DNA of 64,000 nucleotides, taken from assembly GCA_021769885.1 (NCBI GenBank), contig JAETSA010000001.1:165963-229962 (forward strand), read 5' to 3'. This document shows positions 53,037 through 61,148 of this stretch, piece by piece (positions within the stretch are counted from its first letter, which is position 1; every line of letters starts with the position of its first letter). This DNA comes from Bacillota bacterium (lineage in GTDB: Bacteria; Bacillota; Clostridia; Oscillospirales; Acutalibacteraceae). A program made the translations under genes and the position numbers. The notes under the pieces are model-generated. The model was not told the origin of the DNA. It did no database searches and saw nothing but the letters and a program-made list of their open reading frames with translations.

Positions 53037-54104
53037 ATGTCAATTTTAAATATTATAAAATACGAAGGTAATAACGACACTTTTATATGGAAGCACCCTT
53101 GTGAGGATTTCAACACACTTTCACAACTGATTGTACACGAATCGCAGGAAGCGATTTTATTTAAAAACGGACAGGCTCTCGATTTGTTCGGTCCTGGTAA
53201 ATACACATTAACCTCAAAAAATATCCCCTTGCTTTCCAAGCTTATCAATTTGCCTTTTGGCGGAGAATCACCGTTTCACTGCGAAGTTTATTTCATCAAC
53301 AAAGCGATGCCTTTAGATATGAAATGGGGTACACAAAGCAGAATCCAGGTACTTGACCCCCGTTTTAACATATTGCTTCATGCAGGTGCAAGCGGCGGAA
53401 TGGGTGTGCAAATAGACAATTCACGCAAATTCCTAACAAAGCTTATCGGCACGGCAAATGCATTTGATAAAGAAAGCTTAATTACATATTTCCGTGAAAT
53501 GATAATCACAAGAGTCAAAACCTATTTGACAAAAGCAATGTCAGATATTTCATTTATCACGATAAATGCGCATTTAGATGAAATGTCAACCGCTATGCAG
53601 GGAATTTTAAATGAGGATATATCTGAATTCGGCGTTAAGCTTGTAAAATTCTTTGTTTCTACGATTCAGCTTGAAGAAAAAGACTATGAACAGGTACAGC
53701 AGGCTCTTTCAAGAGTATCAAGCCGTTCAATTGAGGGTTATAATTGGGTGGACGAGCAAATCTCCGATGTTATGAAACGCTATGCTTCAAATGAAGGCAA
53801 CCAAAACAATGTGGGCGGTATGGCGGCACAAATCCCGCTTGCAATGGCGTTTGGCAATATGCTTCGCGGCACGGTTGCTCCGTTGACAGGTGTTGAGTTT
53901 TCTAACACACCGCAAGCTTTGCAAAAAGAGGAACCCCACGGATTTTGCACCAAATGCGGTGCGCCGTTGAAAGAGAATGCAGAATTTTGCGCAAAGTGCG
54001 GGACACCAATTAAAGTTACACAGAATGTCTGTATGCATTGCGGGACAGCTTTAGATGAGGACGATTTATTTTGTGCACATTGCGGAAAGAAACGTGGTGA
54101 ATAA
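53037..54104 (+). CDS. SPFH-domain protein with C-terminal double zinc ribbon (YdjI-like)
   Basis: 355 residues. SPFH/virion-core-like domain (residues ~5-270): SQEAILFKNGQALDLFGPGKYTL, FINKAMPLDMKWGTQSRIQV, FREMIITRVKTYLTKAM. No membrane helix. C-terminus has CTKCGAPLKENAEFCAKCG and CMHCGTALDEDDLFCAHCG, a double zinc ribbon as in Bacillus YdjI. In Bacillus ydjFGHI the SPFH protein works with a PspA homologue in membrane stress; here no PspA is present, so the operon is a rearranged version. Confidence 0.88.
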   Translation: MSILNIIKYEGNNDTFIWKHPCEDFNTLSQLIVHESQEAILFKNGQALDLFGPGKYTLTSKNIPLLSKLINLPFGGESPFHCEVYFINKAMPLDMKWGTQSRIQVLDPRFNILLHAGASGGMGVQIDNSRKFLTKLIGTANAFDKESLITYFREMIITRVKTYLTKAMSDISFITINAHLDEMSTAMQGILNEDISEFGVKLVKFFVSTIQLEEKDYEQVQQALSRVSSRSIEGYNWVDEQISDVMKRYASNEGNQNNVGGMAAQIPLAMAFGNMLRGTVAPLTGVEFSNTPQALQKEEPHGFCTKCGAPLKENAEFCAKCGTPIKVTQNVCMHCGTALDEDDLFCAHCGKKRGE

Positions 54105-54106
54105 TT

Positions 54107-54412
54107 ATGTTGAAGAGAAATAAACTGATTGAGGATAACCGTCAAGAAATTCGGAACTTTTGCTCAAATGTAAATGATTTGATTGCTAAAACAAAATATT
54201 TACCGATGTCTGCAAGGCCAGAAGCACAGACGGCACTAACGAATTTGCATGATTATATTGCTTATTTAGACCCGACACAAGAGGATATCATACAAATCGT
54301 ACATCGGACATATCCTGTGATTTCTCAGCTTATCAAGGAATTAGAACACCTAATTGATATTGAAAGCGATACGGCAGAAAGCATCACATCAATTATAAGG
54401 AATTATATTTAA
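54107..54412 (+). CDS. Small helical hypothetical protein
   Basis: 101 residues, all predicted helix (RQEIRNFCSNVNDLIAK, DIIQIVHRTYPVISQLIKEL). Family unknown. Two nt after the SPFH gene, so almost certainly part of the operon. Confidence 0.7.
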   Translation: MLKRNKLIEDNRQEIRNFCSNVNDLIAKTKYLPMSARPEAQTALTNLHDYIAYLDPTQEDIIQIVHRTYPVISQLIKELEHLIDIESDTAESITSIIRNYI

Positions 54413-54446
54413 TGTGAGTGATAAAATGGGGACGAAATAGTACCCA

Positions 54447-54540
54447 GAGTAATCGATGCCCGGTATTCTTCCGATAATCAGCATAAAGAATTGATTGACG
54501 AGTAACTGAGAGAATGTATAGCAGTTGCTTCGTATTATAC
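54447..54540 (+). pseudogene. Remnant of a second serine recombinase N-terminus
   Basis: In frame from 54447: RVIDARYSSDNQHKELIDE, a stop (TAA), then LRECIA. ARYSSDNQ with the catalytic serine and a following ELIDEQLREC is the standard start of large serine recombinases; the stop is a C-to-T change of CAA. Nothing of the rest of the gene is seen. Confidence 0.7.
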
Positions 54541-54552
54541 TTTGAGGAAAAT

Positions 54553-55575
54553 ATGAAAACATACGCATTTGCAACGAATAGAATAACAAATGATACAAAT
54601 TTTATGTGCGCATTTGATGCAATAAGACTAAAAGAAAAGGATTATAAAGGTTATAAACTTTTAGATTTTTATTATAAAATAAGTGAAGAAAAGTATCCAG
54701 TATATCCTAGGTTTAATTCATCAACGCAAAGAGCATATTTTGTATTTTATAATAGACCGGATGGGATAAAGGCTGATGGAGATGGTGAAACATTAACACA
54801 TTATGTCGCAAAAACCGCCTTATTGAATCTATCGAAATTGCATTTAGTAAATGATAAGAAAGAAATTGATTTATGTATTAGTGTTAATAAAGAAAAAAGT
54901 TGTAATGAAAAAAGATTTGATTTTGAAGATACATTCTATGCAGATGTATATTATGAATTAGATAAACATCAAGAGTATTATTACAAATGGTATGGAATTT
55001 TAGTCTTAGAGGTTGAAATAACGCACAAAGTTGATAACAATAAACGTTTCTTATTTGAAAAAAATAATGTTCCGATTTTTGAGGTGAAAATAAGCAAGAA
55101 AATGATAGATGAATTTGGTTTAGAAACTTCTGGTGCTAAAATTTCTGAAGGCAGAATAGAAAAAGCTATAGTAAATATGACAAAAATATTTGAAAAAAAT
55201 ATTTATGGTGATTTTATTTCAAATCCATCTTCCAAGGAGTATGAATTGATGAATAAATATAAAAACGAGATAAAGCAGTTCAAAGATAGAAGAGACCGAG
55301 AAGAAAAAGACTATTTAGTTGCTCGCTCTAAAAGAATTGAAGAAGAAAGATTATTGAATGAATACCAATTACATAACAATTATTATGAATCAATAATTCA
55401 AGAAAACGAGGATGTTAAAAATATCAATGAAAAGTTATCACAAGAACTTGATATTGCAAAAGAAAAAAATATTAAGCTGTCTAATGAAAATAAACGATTT
55501 AATGAATTAAATTATGCTTTTAAACATTTTCTTGTACTTTTGTGGAACAAGATAATAATGAAAATGAAAAAATAA
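54553..55575 (+). CDS. CoiA-like putative nuclease with coiled-coil tail
   Basis: 340 residues. THYVAKTALLNLSKLHL resembles the helix TSLHLLAKDILL of the CoiA-like gene at 61149, and FYADVYYE ... LVLEVEITHKVDNNKRFLFE matches its PDV ... YIEIYVTHKIDDNKK, i.e. the D...ExxxTHK PD-(D/E)XK-like core. N-terminal zinc-finger cysteines of CoiA are lacking. The C-terminal ~110 residues are a long coiled coil. ATG at 54553 after GAGGAAAAT. Confidence 0.62.
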   Translation: MKTYAFATNRITNDTNFMCAFDAIRLKEKDYKGYKLLDFYYKISEEKYPVYPRFNSSTQRAYFVFYNRPDGIKADGDGETLTHYVAKTALLNLSKLHLVNDKKEIDLCISVNKEKSCNEKRFDFEDTFYADVYYELDKHQEYYYKWYGILVLEVEITHKVDNNKRFLFEKNNVPIFEVKISKKMIDEFGLETSGAKISEGRIEKAIVNMTKIFEKNIYGDFISNPSSKEYELMNKYKNEIKQFKDRRDREEKDYLVARSKRIEEERLLNEYQLHNNYYESIIQENEDVKNINEKLSQELDIAKEKNIKLSNENKRFNELNYAFKHFLVLLWNKIIMKMKK

Positions 55576-55585
55576 ACAACATAAC

Positions 55586-55620
55586 AAAATAGCAAGCTTT
55601 TTATGGCTTGCTATTTTACT
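55586..55620. terminator. Bidirectional terminator between CoiA-like gene and integrase
   Basis: AAAATAGCAAGC / GCTTGCTATTTT stem with an 8-nt loop, T-rich on both strands. Confidence 0.85.
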
Positions 55621-55640
55621 TTTACCGTATTGTTTTAGAA

Positions 55641-57242
55641 TCAAGATACTAAATTCAGTATTTGAATTTCATTAAAATTAAATGTGTGTTCTCTAAATTT
55701 ACCATTAAGAGCAATGCTTATATCTAATTTGCCGTCTTTTTCTGATATGATTATTTTATCAATTAACATTCTTAAATCCGAATCAGATATTGTACCCTCA
55801 TCAATAATTCTGTTAAATATTTCAATACTGCTTGATAGTTCGGCTTTTCGCTTTTTGATTGTATTATCTATATTTTCAAGTTCGGCGATTCGATTTGATA
55901 ATGTTTCAATATCGCTTTCGCATTTCTCAAGCATTTGTGTATAAATATCAGCCCTTTCTTTATCTCTCAACCTTTCAAGCAGAATCTCTTGCTGATCTGA
56001 TTTTCTTTGAGACAATTGTTCATTCAACAACTTAATGCTATTCTGACTATGGCTTTTATTTTGTTTCCAAACATTTAACTTTACATCAATCTGTTTGAAT
56101 TTTTCTATTGCCTGTTCTCTGACATTTAACAGTTCTGCATAGATTATCTCATCAAGTACAGTTTCATTGATCCTATGAGGTGTGCAATGCTCTTTGCCAT
56201 ATCTGTGATAACTGTTGCAAACATATTCAACTCTATCAGGCTTGTCTTTCCACTTACGTATTTTGCACGAAAATGATGAACCGCAGTCAGCACATTTAAT
56301 TAATCCCGTATATCTATGATACGGTTTACTGAATGTCGCCCTTACATTATCTTTTTTCTTGCTTTCAAGCAGCATCTGAACTTTATTAAAATCCTCTTTG
56401 CTGACGATTGCGGGAACTGCATCATCGTGTCTGATTTGCTCATCTGCAGAATAAGTCTTTCTCCGCCTGTTAATTTTATCAAGCATATATTTATGATTTA
56501 CCAGATTGCCACAATAAAATTCATTAGTCAGCACCCTTTTTACTGCTGTGCCGTTCCATAAATATCTTGTTGTAATTTCAGGTTTGTTATATCCCTGATG
56601 TTTATTAAGATATTTTAATTGGTAATATGCCGGAGTTCTATAACCCTCTTCATTTAATTTGTGAGCAATATTTTTAAGCCCATATCCGTCAAGATACATT
56701 TGAAATATTCTTCTGACAATATTTGCAGGCTCTTCCATTATTAGAATTTCACCAGTGTTCTTGTCTTTGAAATATCCCATAGGCGGTATCATTACAAGCC
56801 CTTCTTTTTGCTTTTGAAGAAATCCTGCACGAACCTTTCGGCTGATATCACGGGCATACATGTCGTTGAACAAACCTTTGAAGCCAATAATCAAATCATC
56901 ATTTTCATTGCTTGTATCAAGATTTTCGGTGACAGATAGCACCTTAACATCATTCTCACGAAGGTAGTCAATGAATAGTGCCGTTTGCGTTTTGTGTCTG
57001 CCAAGTCTTGACAGATCCTTAACGATAACTGCGTCAATCTTTTTTCTTTCCACAGTTTCATAAATTTTGCTTATGCCTTCACGATTAAAGTGCATACCGC
57101 TGACATTGTCATCAAAAGATTCACCAACGATATTAAAACCGTTTTTATCAGCAAATTCTCTGATGATGTTCTGTTGGTTTGTCAATGAATTTAACTCATC
57201 ATCTTCATCTCTTGAGAGTCGCGCATATAACCATACTCGCAT
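55641..57242 (-). CDS. Large serine recombinase (probable integrase)
   Basis: 533 residues from ATG at 57242 (AAGGGGTG upstream). N-terminal resolvase domain VWLYARLSRDE with the catalytic serine, VKDLSRLGRHKTQTALFIDYL; recombinase domain with RKVRAGFLQKQKEGL and PPMGYFKD; zinc beta-ribbon (LIKCADCGSSFSC ... CNSYHRYGKEHC); long C-terminal coiled coil. Best candidate for the enzyme that inserted the element at tRNA-Leu, though its mid-element position is unusual. Confidence 0.94.
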   Translation of the reverse strand: MRVWLYARLSRDEDDELNSLTNQQNIIREFADKNGFNIVGESFDDNVSGMHFNREGISKIYETVERKKIDAVIVKDLSRLGRHKTQTALFIDYLRENDVKVLSVTENLDTSNENDDLIIGFKGLFNDMYARDISRKVRAGFLQKQKEGLVMIPPMGYFKDKNTGEILIMEEPANIVRRIFQMYLDGYGLKNIAHKLNEEGYRTPAYYQLKYLNKHQGYNKPEITTRYLWNGTAVKRVLTNEFYCGNLVNHKYMLDKINRRRKTYSADEQIRHDDAVPAIVSKEDFNKVQMLLESKKKDNVRATFSKPYHRYTGLIKCADCGSSFSCKIRKWKDKPDRVEYVCNSYHRYGKEHCTPHRINETVLDEIIYAELLNVREQAIEKFKQIDVKLNVWKQNKSHSQNSIKLLNEQLSQRKSDQQEILLERLRDKERADIYTQMLEKCESDIETLSNRIAELENIDNTIKKRKAELSSSIEIFNRIIDEGTISDSDLRMLIDKIIISEKDGKLDISIALNGKFREHTFNFNEIQILNLVS

Positions 57243-57271
57243 AATTTCACCCCTTTCGCAAGCACACATTA

Positions 57272-57448
57272 TCACAACTTCTTTTCAAAGTCCAGCTCAT
57301 TTGGAATATTACTTTTACAAACTAAAATACCATTATCGAACACATAATTTTTAATAATTGATTCTAAAAATTTATTAAATTCTTCTTGTTTTCCGTTGTA
57401 GGAAATATTAACACTGTTAATGTTATTTTTAATTTGTTTTGCTGACAT
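57272..57448 (-). CDS. 58-residue small protein upstream of the integrase
   Basis: ATG at 57448, MSAKQIKNNINSVNISYNGK to ELDFEKKL, stop at 57272. Ends 29 nt before the integrase start, same strand. Ribosome site weak. Size and position fit a recombination-directionality factor or accessory protein, but this is only an inference. Confidence 0.55.
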   Translation of the reverse strand: MSAKQIKNNINSVNISYNGKQEEFNKFLESIIKNYVFDNGILVCKSNIPNELDFEKKL

Positions 57449-57571
57449 ATGGCAGCAACTCTAACTATGATTCCCCCCATTCCTAAATAAAATATTTAAT
57501 GTTTATTAAAACGATTAACCTTGCTGTGGTATAATATAATTTACAAAGCGATTTTTCGTATTCTTTTTTTG

Positions 57572-58009
57572 TCATTCAAAGTCCTCCGTATAATTTTTAT
57601 CTTGTGAATTTCCGTCAAGCAATTTTTTCAAATCAATGTTACCGCGTGTCTTTGCCATTCTAACACCCGCTTGTTTTCTTACAAATTCTAACTCGTGCGG
57701 TGACCATTCGGTGTCCTGATAAGCAATGATTTGGCAAAGCATATCAAGAATTACGGCGTAGCGGTACAGTCCTTTTGACATGCGAGATGCGATGGGACGA
57801 ACCTCGTTCTGAATTGCTTTTACTAATTCTTTCGTAATAAACGGGCTGTGATTTTCACAAATCAAGCGGTCAATATACGTTTCAAGTGCCTTTGTAACGA
57901 ACTGAGAAAAAGATGACACATCTGCTTCACCGAACAGAATTTCGCACCTTTTTGTCAATTCTTCATCGAGATATACGGTTTTTCTTATTGCGTTATTTGT
58001 TTCATTCAT
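57572..58009 (-). CDS. RHH-domain mobilisation-type accessory protein
   Basis: 145 residues. Starts with a ribbon-helix-helix stretch (RKTVYLDEELTKRCEILFG then SSFSQFVTKALETYI). C-terminal part unrecognised. Located 260 nt downstream of the MobC-like/RepA pair, with an oriT-like dyad between. Probably DNA-binding. Confidence 0.7.
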   Translation of the reverse strand: MNETNNAIRKTVYLDEELTKRCEILFGEADVSSFSQFVTKALETYIDRLICENHSPFITKELVKAIQNEVRPIASRMSKGLYRYAVILDMLCQIIAYQDTEWSPHELEFVRKQAGVRMAKTRGNIDLKKLLDGNSQDKNYTEDFE

Positions 58010-58094
58010 TTTTGATTTCTCCTTATTGTTGTAGTAGCGTGCCGAGTCTCACACCTAAAATACGGCGGAACAGTCGGCGATTTCGCTTTATTCG

Positions 58095-58156
58095 CACACA
58101 TTCCGTGTGTGATATTCGGTTTGCGACACCCCTGTGCAATTTACACAAGCGGTGTC
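58095..58156. other. oriT-like dyad between two RHH genes
   Basis: CACACA-ttccg-TGTGTG (58095-58111) followed by a near-perfect hairpin GACACC-cc-TGTG...CACA-agc-GGTGTC (58125-58156) with one bulge. The nested GC-rich dyads next to RHH (MobC-like) genes resemble oriT regions. No relaxase is in the element, so transfer would need one in trans. Confidence 0.4.
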
Positions 58157-58267
58157 AGGAAATGGCTTAACATAGCGGTTTTCCTCGGTCGGCTCTGCCG
58201 TCCGATGTGACCCGGGTCGGTGTGACGGCACCGTCCCTTTCTCCTGCTTTATTTTCGACCCTGTATT

Positions 58268-58462
58268 TTAGGTGGAAATTTTTGCCTGTTCGTCAATATG
58301 CACAGGGCGAAAATTATTTGCGTTGCCCTGTTTAAGAGCCGAAAGTAAAATATAGTCCGTCATGCTCAAGTGCTTGTCATTAGCACGGCTTTGAAGCATT
58401 TTCTTTTCTGCCGGTGTCAGCCTGATTGTCAGGCTTTGCGTTCGGTTTCGCTTGTATTTCAC
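58268..58462 (-). CDS. MobC-like RHH protein
   Basis: 64 residues: TQSLTIRLTPAEKKMLQSRA followed by a helix LSMTDYILLSALKQG, the pattern of plasmid mobilisation relaxosome proteins. GTG start overlaps the TGA of the repA-like gene by 4 nt. Confidence 0.75.
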   Translation of the reverse strand: MKYKRNRTQSLTIRLTPAEKKMLQSRANDKHLSMTDYILLSALKQGNANNFRPVHIDEQAKIST

Positions 58463-59613
58463 ATTTGCCTCACGTCGCCGAATTTCGCCGTTTCATTCTG
58501 CTGTCGGGTACTTTCCGCAGTTTTTGCCGAAAGAGCCACACGTTCGCTTACAGGGGCGCAAGTGACGGCAGGAACGCAGGATTTAGCACCCAATATCTTT
58601 ACGTCACTTACGGCACTTTCGTCACGGTCAGAAGAATAAGAAATATCCACAAGCCGTTGACCGTTGCTTCTGCGGTTTGTAAATTGCACGCCCTGTTCTT
58701 CAAGCGAATACCGCCAGCGGTTCATCATCTGTTTAAGACTTTTTGCAGACAGTTTTTTACCGTAGTACGAATTAAAAAGTTCTGTGAATTCGCTGTTCGT
58801 TCCGCTAAAGGATTTTTGCATTTTCATAAATTCAATCAGTGCTACCATTTCATCGGGCAGTATCAATTGCGGATTTTCAAGGCTGTCTGACACAAGACGC
58901 CAAACACAATCTTCCTTTGACAACCGCATCTCCATTTCACGGTATTCAATATCTCTGCCTGTGCAAACAAGCGTTGCCGTATCTGCGTTCCGTTTGCTTT
59001 TGTCAAGCACAAAAATTGCATCCATCGCTCCGCTGATTCCTGTTGTACCGGAAATTTTATTAAGCGGGTCGCCGTCACCCTGTTTTCGCAAATGATGCAC
59101 AAGCAGAATAGAAATTTCCAATTCATCTGCAAGCTGTTTCATCTGCCGTACATCATCGTAATCGTTTGCGTAGGATGTGTCGGTGTTGCTTGCACGGACA
59201 ATTTGAAAAGTATCAATCGCAACCAATACCGTATCGGGATGCTCTGAAACAAAATTTCGTATCTGCTCGCACAGCCCGTCTGCCAGCGCACCTGCGGCAG
59301 TTGCGAAGTATGCATTCTCAGGTACTTCATCTGTGAGCATACAAAGTCTTTGCTGTATTCTGTTCAATGGGTCTTCCAAACAGAGGTACAGCGTTGTGCC
59401 TTTTTTGGTGGGCAGATTCCATATTGCATCGCCTTTTGCAATGCGGACGCACAAATCAAGCACCAACCAGGATTTTCCGATTTTCGGTGCGCCGCCGAGT
59501 ATTGAGATACCCTGTGGCAAAAGTGTTTCAACACAAAACTTCGTCGGCGGAAGTTTCATGTCCATCAGTGTTTCACCGTCTACCACGGTGAGCATATTTT
59601 TTCTTTCGTTCAT
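58459..59613 (-). CDS. RepA-like AAA_25 family ATPase/helicase
   Basis: 384 residues. KaiC/DnaB-like core with ISILGGAPKIGKSWLVLDL (Walker A, ~37-55), DTVLVAIDTFQIVRAS (Walker B), SILLVHHLRKQGDGDP and ISGTTGISGAMDAIFVL. This is the RSF1010 RepA-like family common on clostridial integrative mobilisable elements; DNA unwinding for replication or transfer. C-terminal winged-helix-like region (YYGKKLSAKSLKQMMNRW). GGAGTG ribosome site. Confidence 0.88.
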   Translation of the reverse strand: MNERKNMLTVVDGETLMDMKLPPTKFCVETLLPQGISILGGAPKIGKSWLVLDLCVRIAKGDAIWNLPTKKGTTLYLCLEDPLNRIQQRLCMLTDEVPENAYFATAAGALADGLCEQIRNFVSEHPDTVLVAIDTFQIVRASNTDTSYANDYDDVRQMKQLADELEISILLVHHLRKQGDGDPLNKISGTTGISGAMDAIFVLDKSKRNADTATLVCTGRDIEYREMEMRLSKEDCVWRLVSDSLENPQLILPDEMVALIEFMKMQKSFSGTNSEFTELFNSYYGKKLSAKSLKQMMNRWRYSLEEQGVQFTNRRSNGQRLVDISYSSDRDESAVSDVKILGAKSCVPAVTCAPVSERVALSAKTAESTRQQNETAKFGDVRQM

Positions 59614-60051
59614 ATAATTTCACTCCTTTATTCTTTTTGATTGATGATTTCAGAACAATCATATACCACTCCTACCTTTCAAATATCAAAATTCAGCAGT
59701 GTCAGTTTCCGTGCAAGAGGAAGTTTGCATTTCCCCTGATTGCCGATTTTGTCTGTACATCTGTTTTGTTCCTGCGCTCTTTTCCTGAACGCGTATTTCA
59801 CAGCTGCCTTCTTCGCTCGTCCGTCCTTTCGGGAGCAATCCGCCCCTTCCTCCTGAACACATCAACAATATGATGCTGTCATCGCAAAGTGCACACTGTG
59901 TATCGTCACAGCAGACTATTCAATTTTACAGGCTTTTCTTTTTCTGCCTGTTCTGGTACAATAATACTGTAATTTTTAATTCTTCTAAATATCAAAGTGT
60001 TAATGCTGAAAATCACACAAAAGCACTTTGAGACAAGGCGGTGAAAATACT
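59614..60051. other. Divergent intergenic region of the replication module
   Basis: No secure gene. A minus-strand frame of about 60 codons (59686-59868) lacks a ribosome site. TGGTACAAT at 59954-59962 is an extended -10 candidate for the DUF6076 gene. CACTGTG/CACAG dyads near 59895-59910 might be regulatory. Confidence 0.5.
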
Positions 60052-61032
60052 TTGCAGAATATATGCGGTTTGTATGTAGAGATAAATAAGGGCGGAACTA
60101 TAAAAAGAAATCTCACCGTAAAAAGCGGTGAGACAATAAAATTGGAACGTACTACGGTCAATGATGAAATCATAGCGTTTTCCGAATTAAATTTTAAATA
60201 CTACGCAGAGTTATTGGAGCATATTGAGAATATGTGCGAGGACTCGTACGTTGAAGTGACGGACGGCGACTTCGGAGAAGCAGGCATAGATGTTGATGCT
60301 TATGCAGAAATACTGAAAACGGTTCATAAACTAATTGAGGCTTTGGAAGAGTCAAATCCTCTGCACGGGACACTCCTGCGAACGCTTTTAGAAGACCAAA
60401 TCCCGCCCGATGACGGCTCGGCAATGTATTTGATAAACAGCGAGGCAAAGATTACCGACTGCTTATCATCGGTAATGCGACTGCAATTCCTTATCAACGA
60501 CATACTGTATGATTTGCGAAGCGGAGCATCGCTTGATATGGAGCAGAAATACAGTATTTTTAAGACTGCTGAGTTTACCCAAATACAAATACTTGACAAA
60601 AGAATTACCAGTCAATACCGTTTTCGCTCGCTGATAGATTACTATATTTTTCTGATGATGCGGTTTATTGAAAATCAGCCGAGCGTTACCCTTTGCCAAT
60701 GCTGCGGAAAATATTTTATCCCCAAAACAAAACGGACAACCCTGTACTGTGACAGAATTATCCGTGATAATAAGACCTGTAAACAAATTGCTCCTGTATT
60801 AAAGCATAAGCGTGACGCCGCCCAAGATTCGGTTATACAAACCTTCGACAGGACAAAGAAAAAGATGTACAAACGCTTTGAGCGGACGAATGACTTTTCC
60901 AACGCAACCGCAAACAGCCTTTCTCTTACGCAATATTACGATTGGCTGAGCAGAGCTGAACGGGCAAGGAAAGCATATCTTGCCGGCAGAATGTCAGCAG
61001 AAGAAGCACTTGAAATTATTACAGTAGAATAA
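60052..61032 (+). CDS. DUF6076-type protein with zinc-binding cysteines
   Basis: About 326 residues. Starts probably at TTG 60052 (MQNICGLYVEI) after AAGGCGGTG. The middle has FLINDILYDLRSG; a C-terminal Cys cluster LCQCCGKYFIPKTKRTTLYC..C resembles the C-rich motif of CGNR-type fingers. Ends with EEALEIITVE. This family accompanies RepA-like mobilisable modules; function unknown. Confidence 0.75.
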   Translation: MQNICGLYVEINKGGTIKRNLTVKSGETIKLERTTVNDEIIAFSELNFKYYAELLEHIENMCEDSYVEVTDGDFGEAGIDVDAYAEILKTVHKLIEALEESNPLHGTLLRTLLEDQIPPDDGSAMYLINSEAKITDCLSSVMRLQFLINDILYDLRSGASLDMEQKYSIFKTAEFTQIQILDKRITSQYRFRSLIDYYIFLMMRFIENQPSVTLCQCCGKYFIPKTKRTTLYCDRIIRDNKTCKQIAPVLKHKRDAAQDSVIQTFDRTKKKMYKRFERTNDFSNATANSLSLTQYYDWLSRAERARKAYLAGRMSAEEALEIITVE

Positions 61033-61148
61033 AAACATGCCTCGAACAAGACCGATTTTAGTTGATTTGAAATGCTTATTAATATTGAAGTTACTTTTTA
61101 TTTGAATTATAATTTTTAAATAATATATATATTTTGTAAGGAGACATT

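Noticed and set aside
59686-59868. 60-codon minus-strand ORF between the RepA-like and DUF6076 genes
   Set aside because: No ribosome site, low-complexity composition and no recognisable family; kept only as a note in the intergenic entry.
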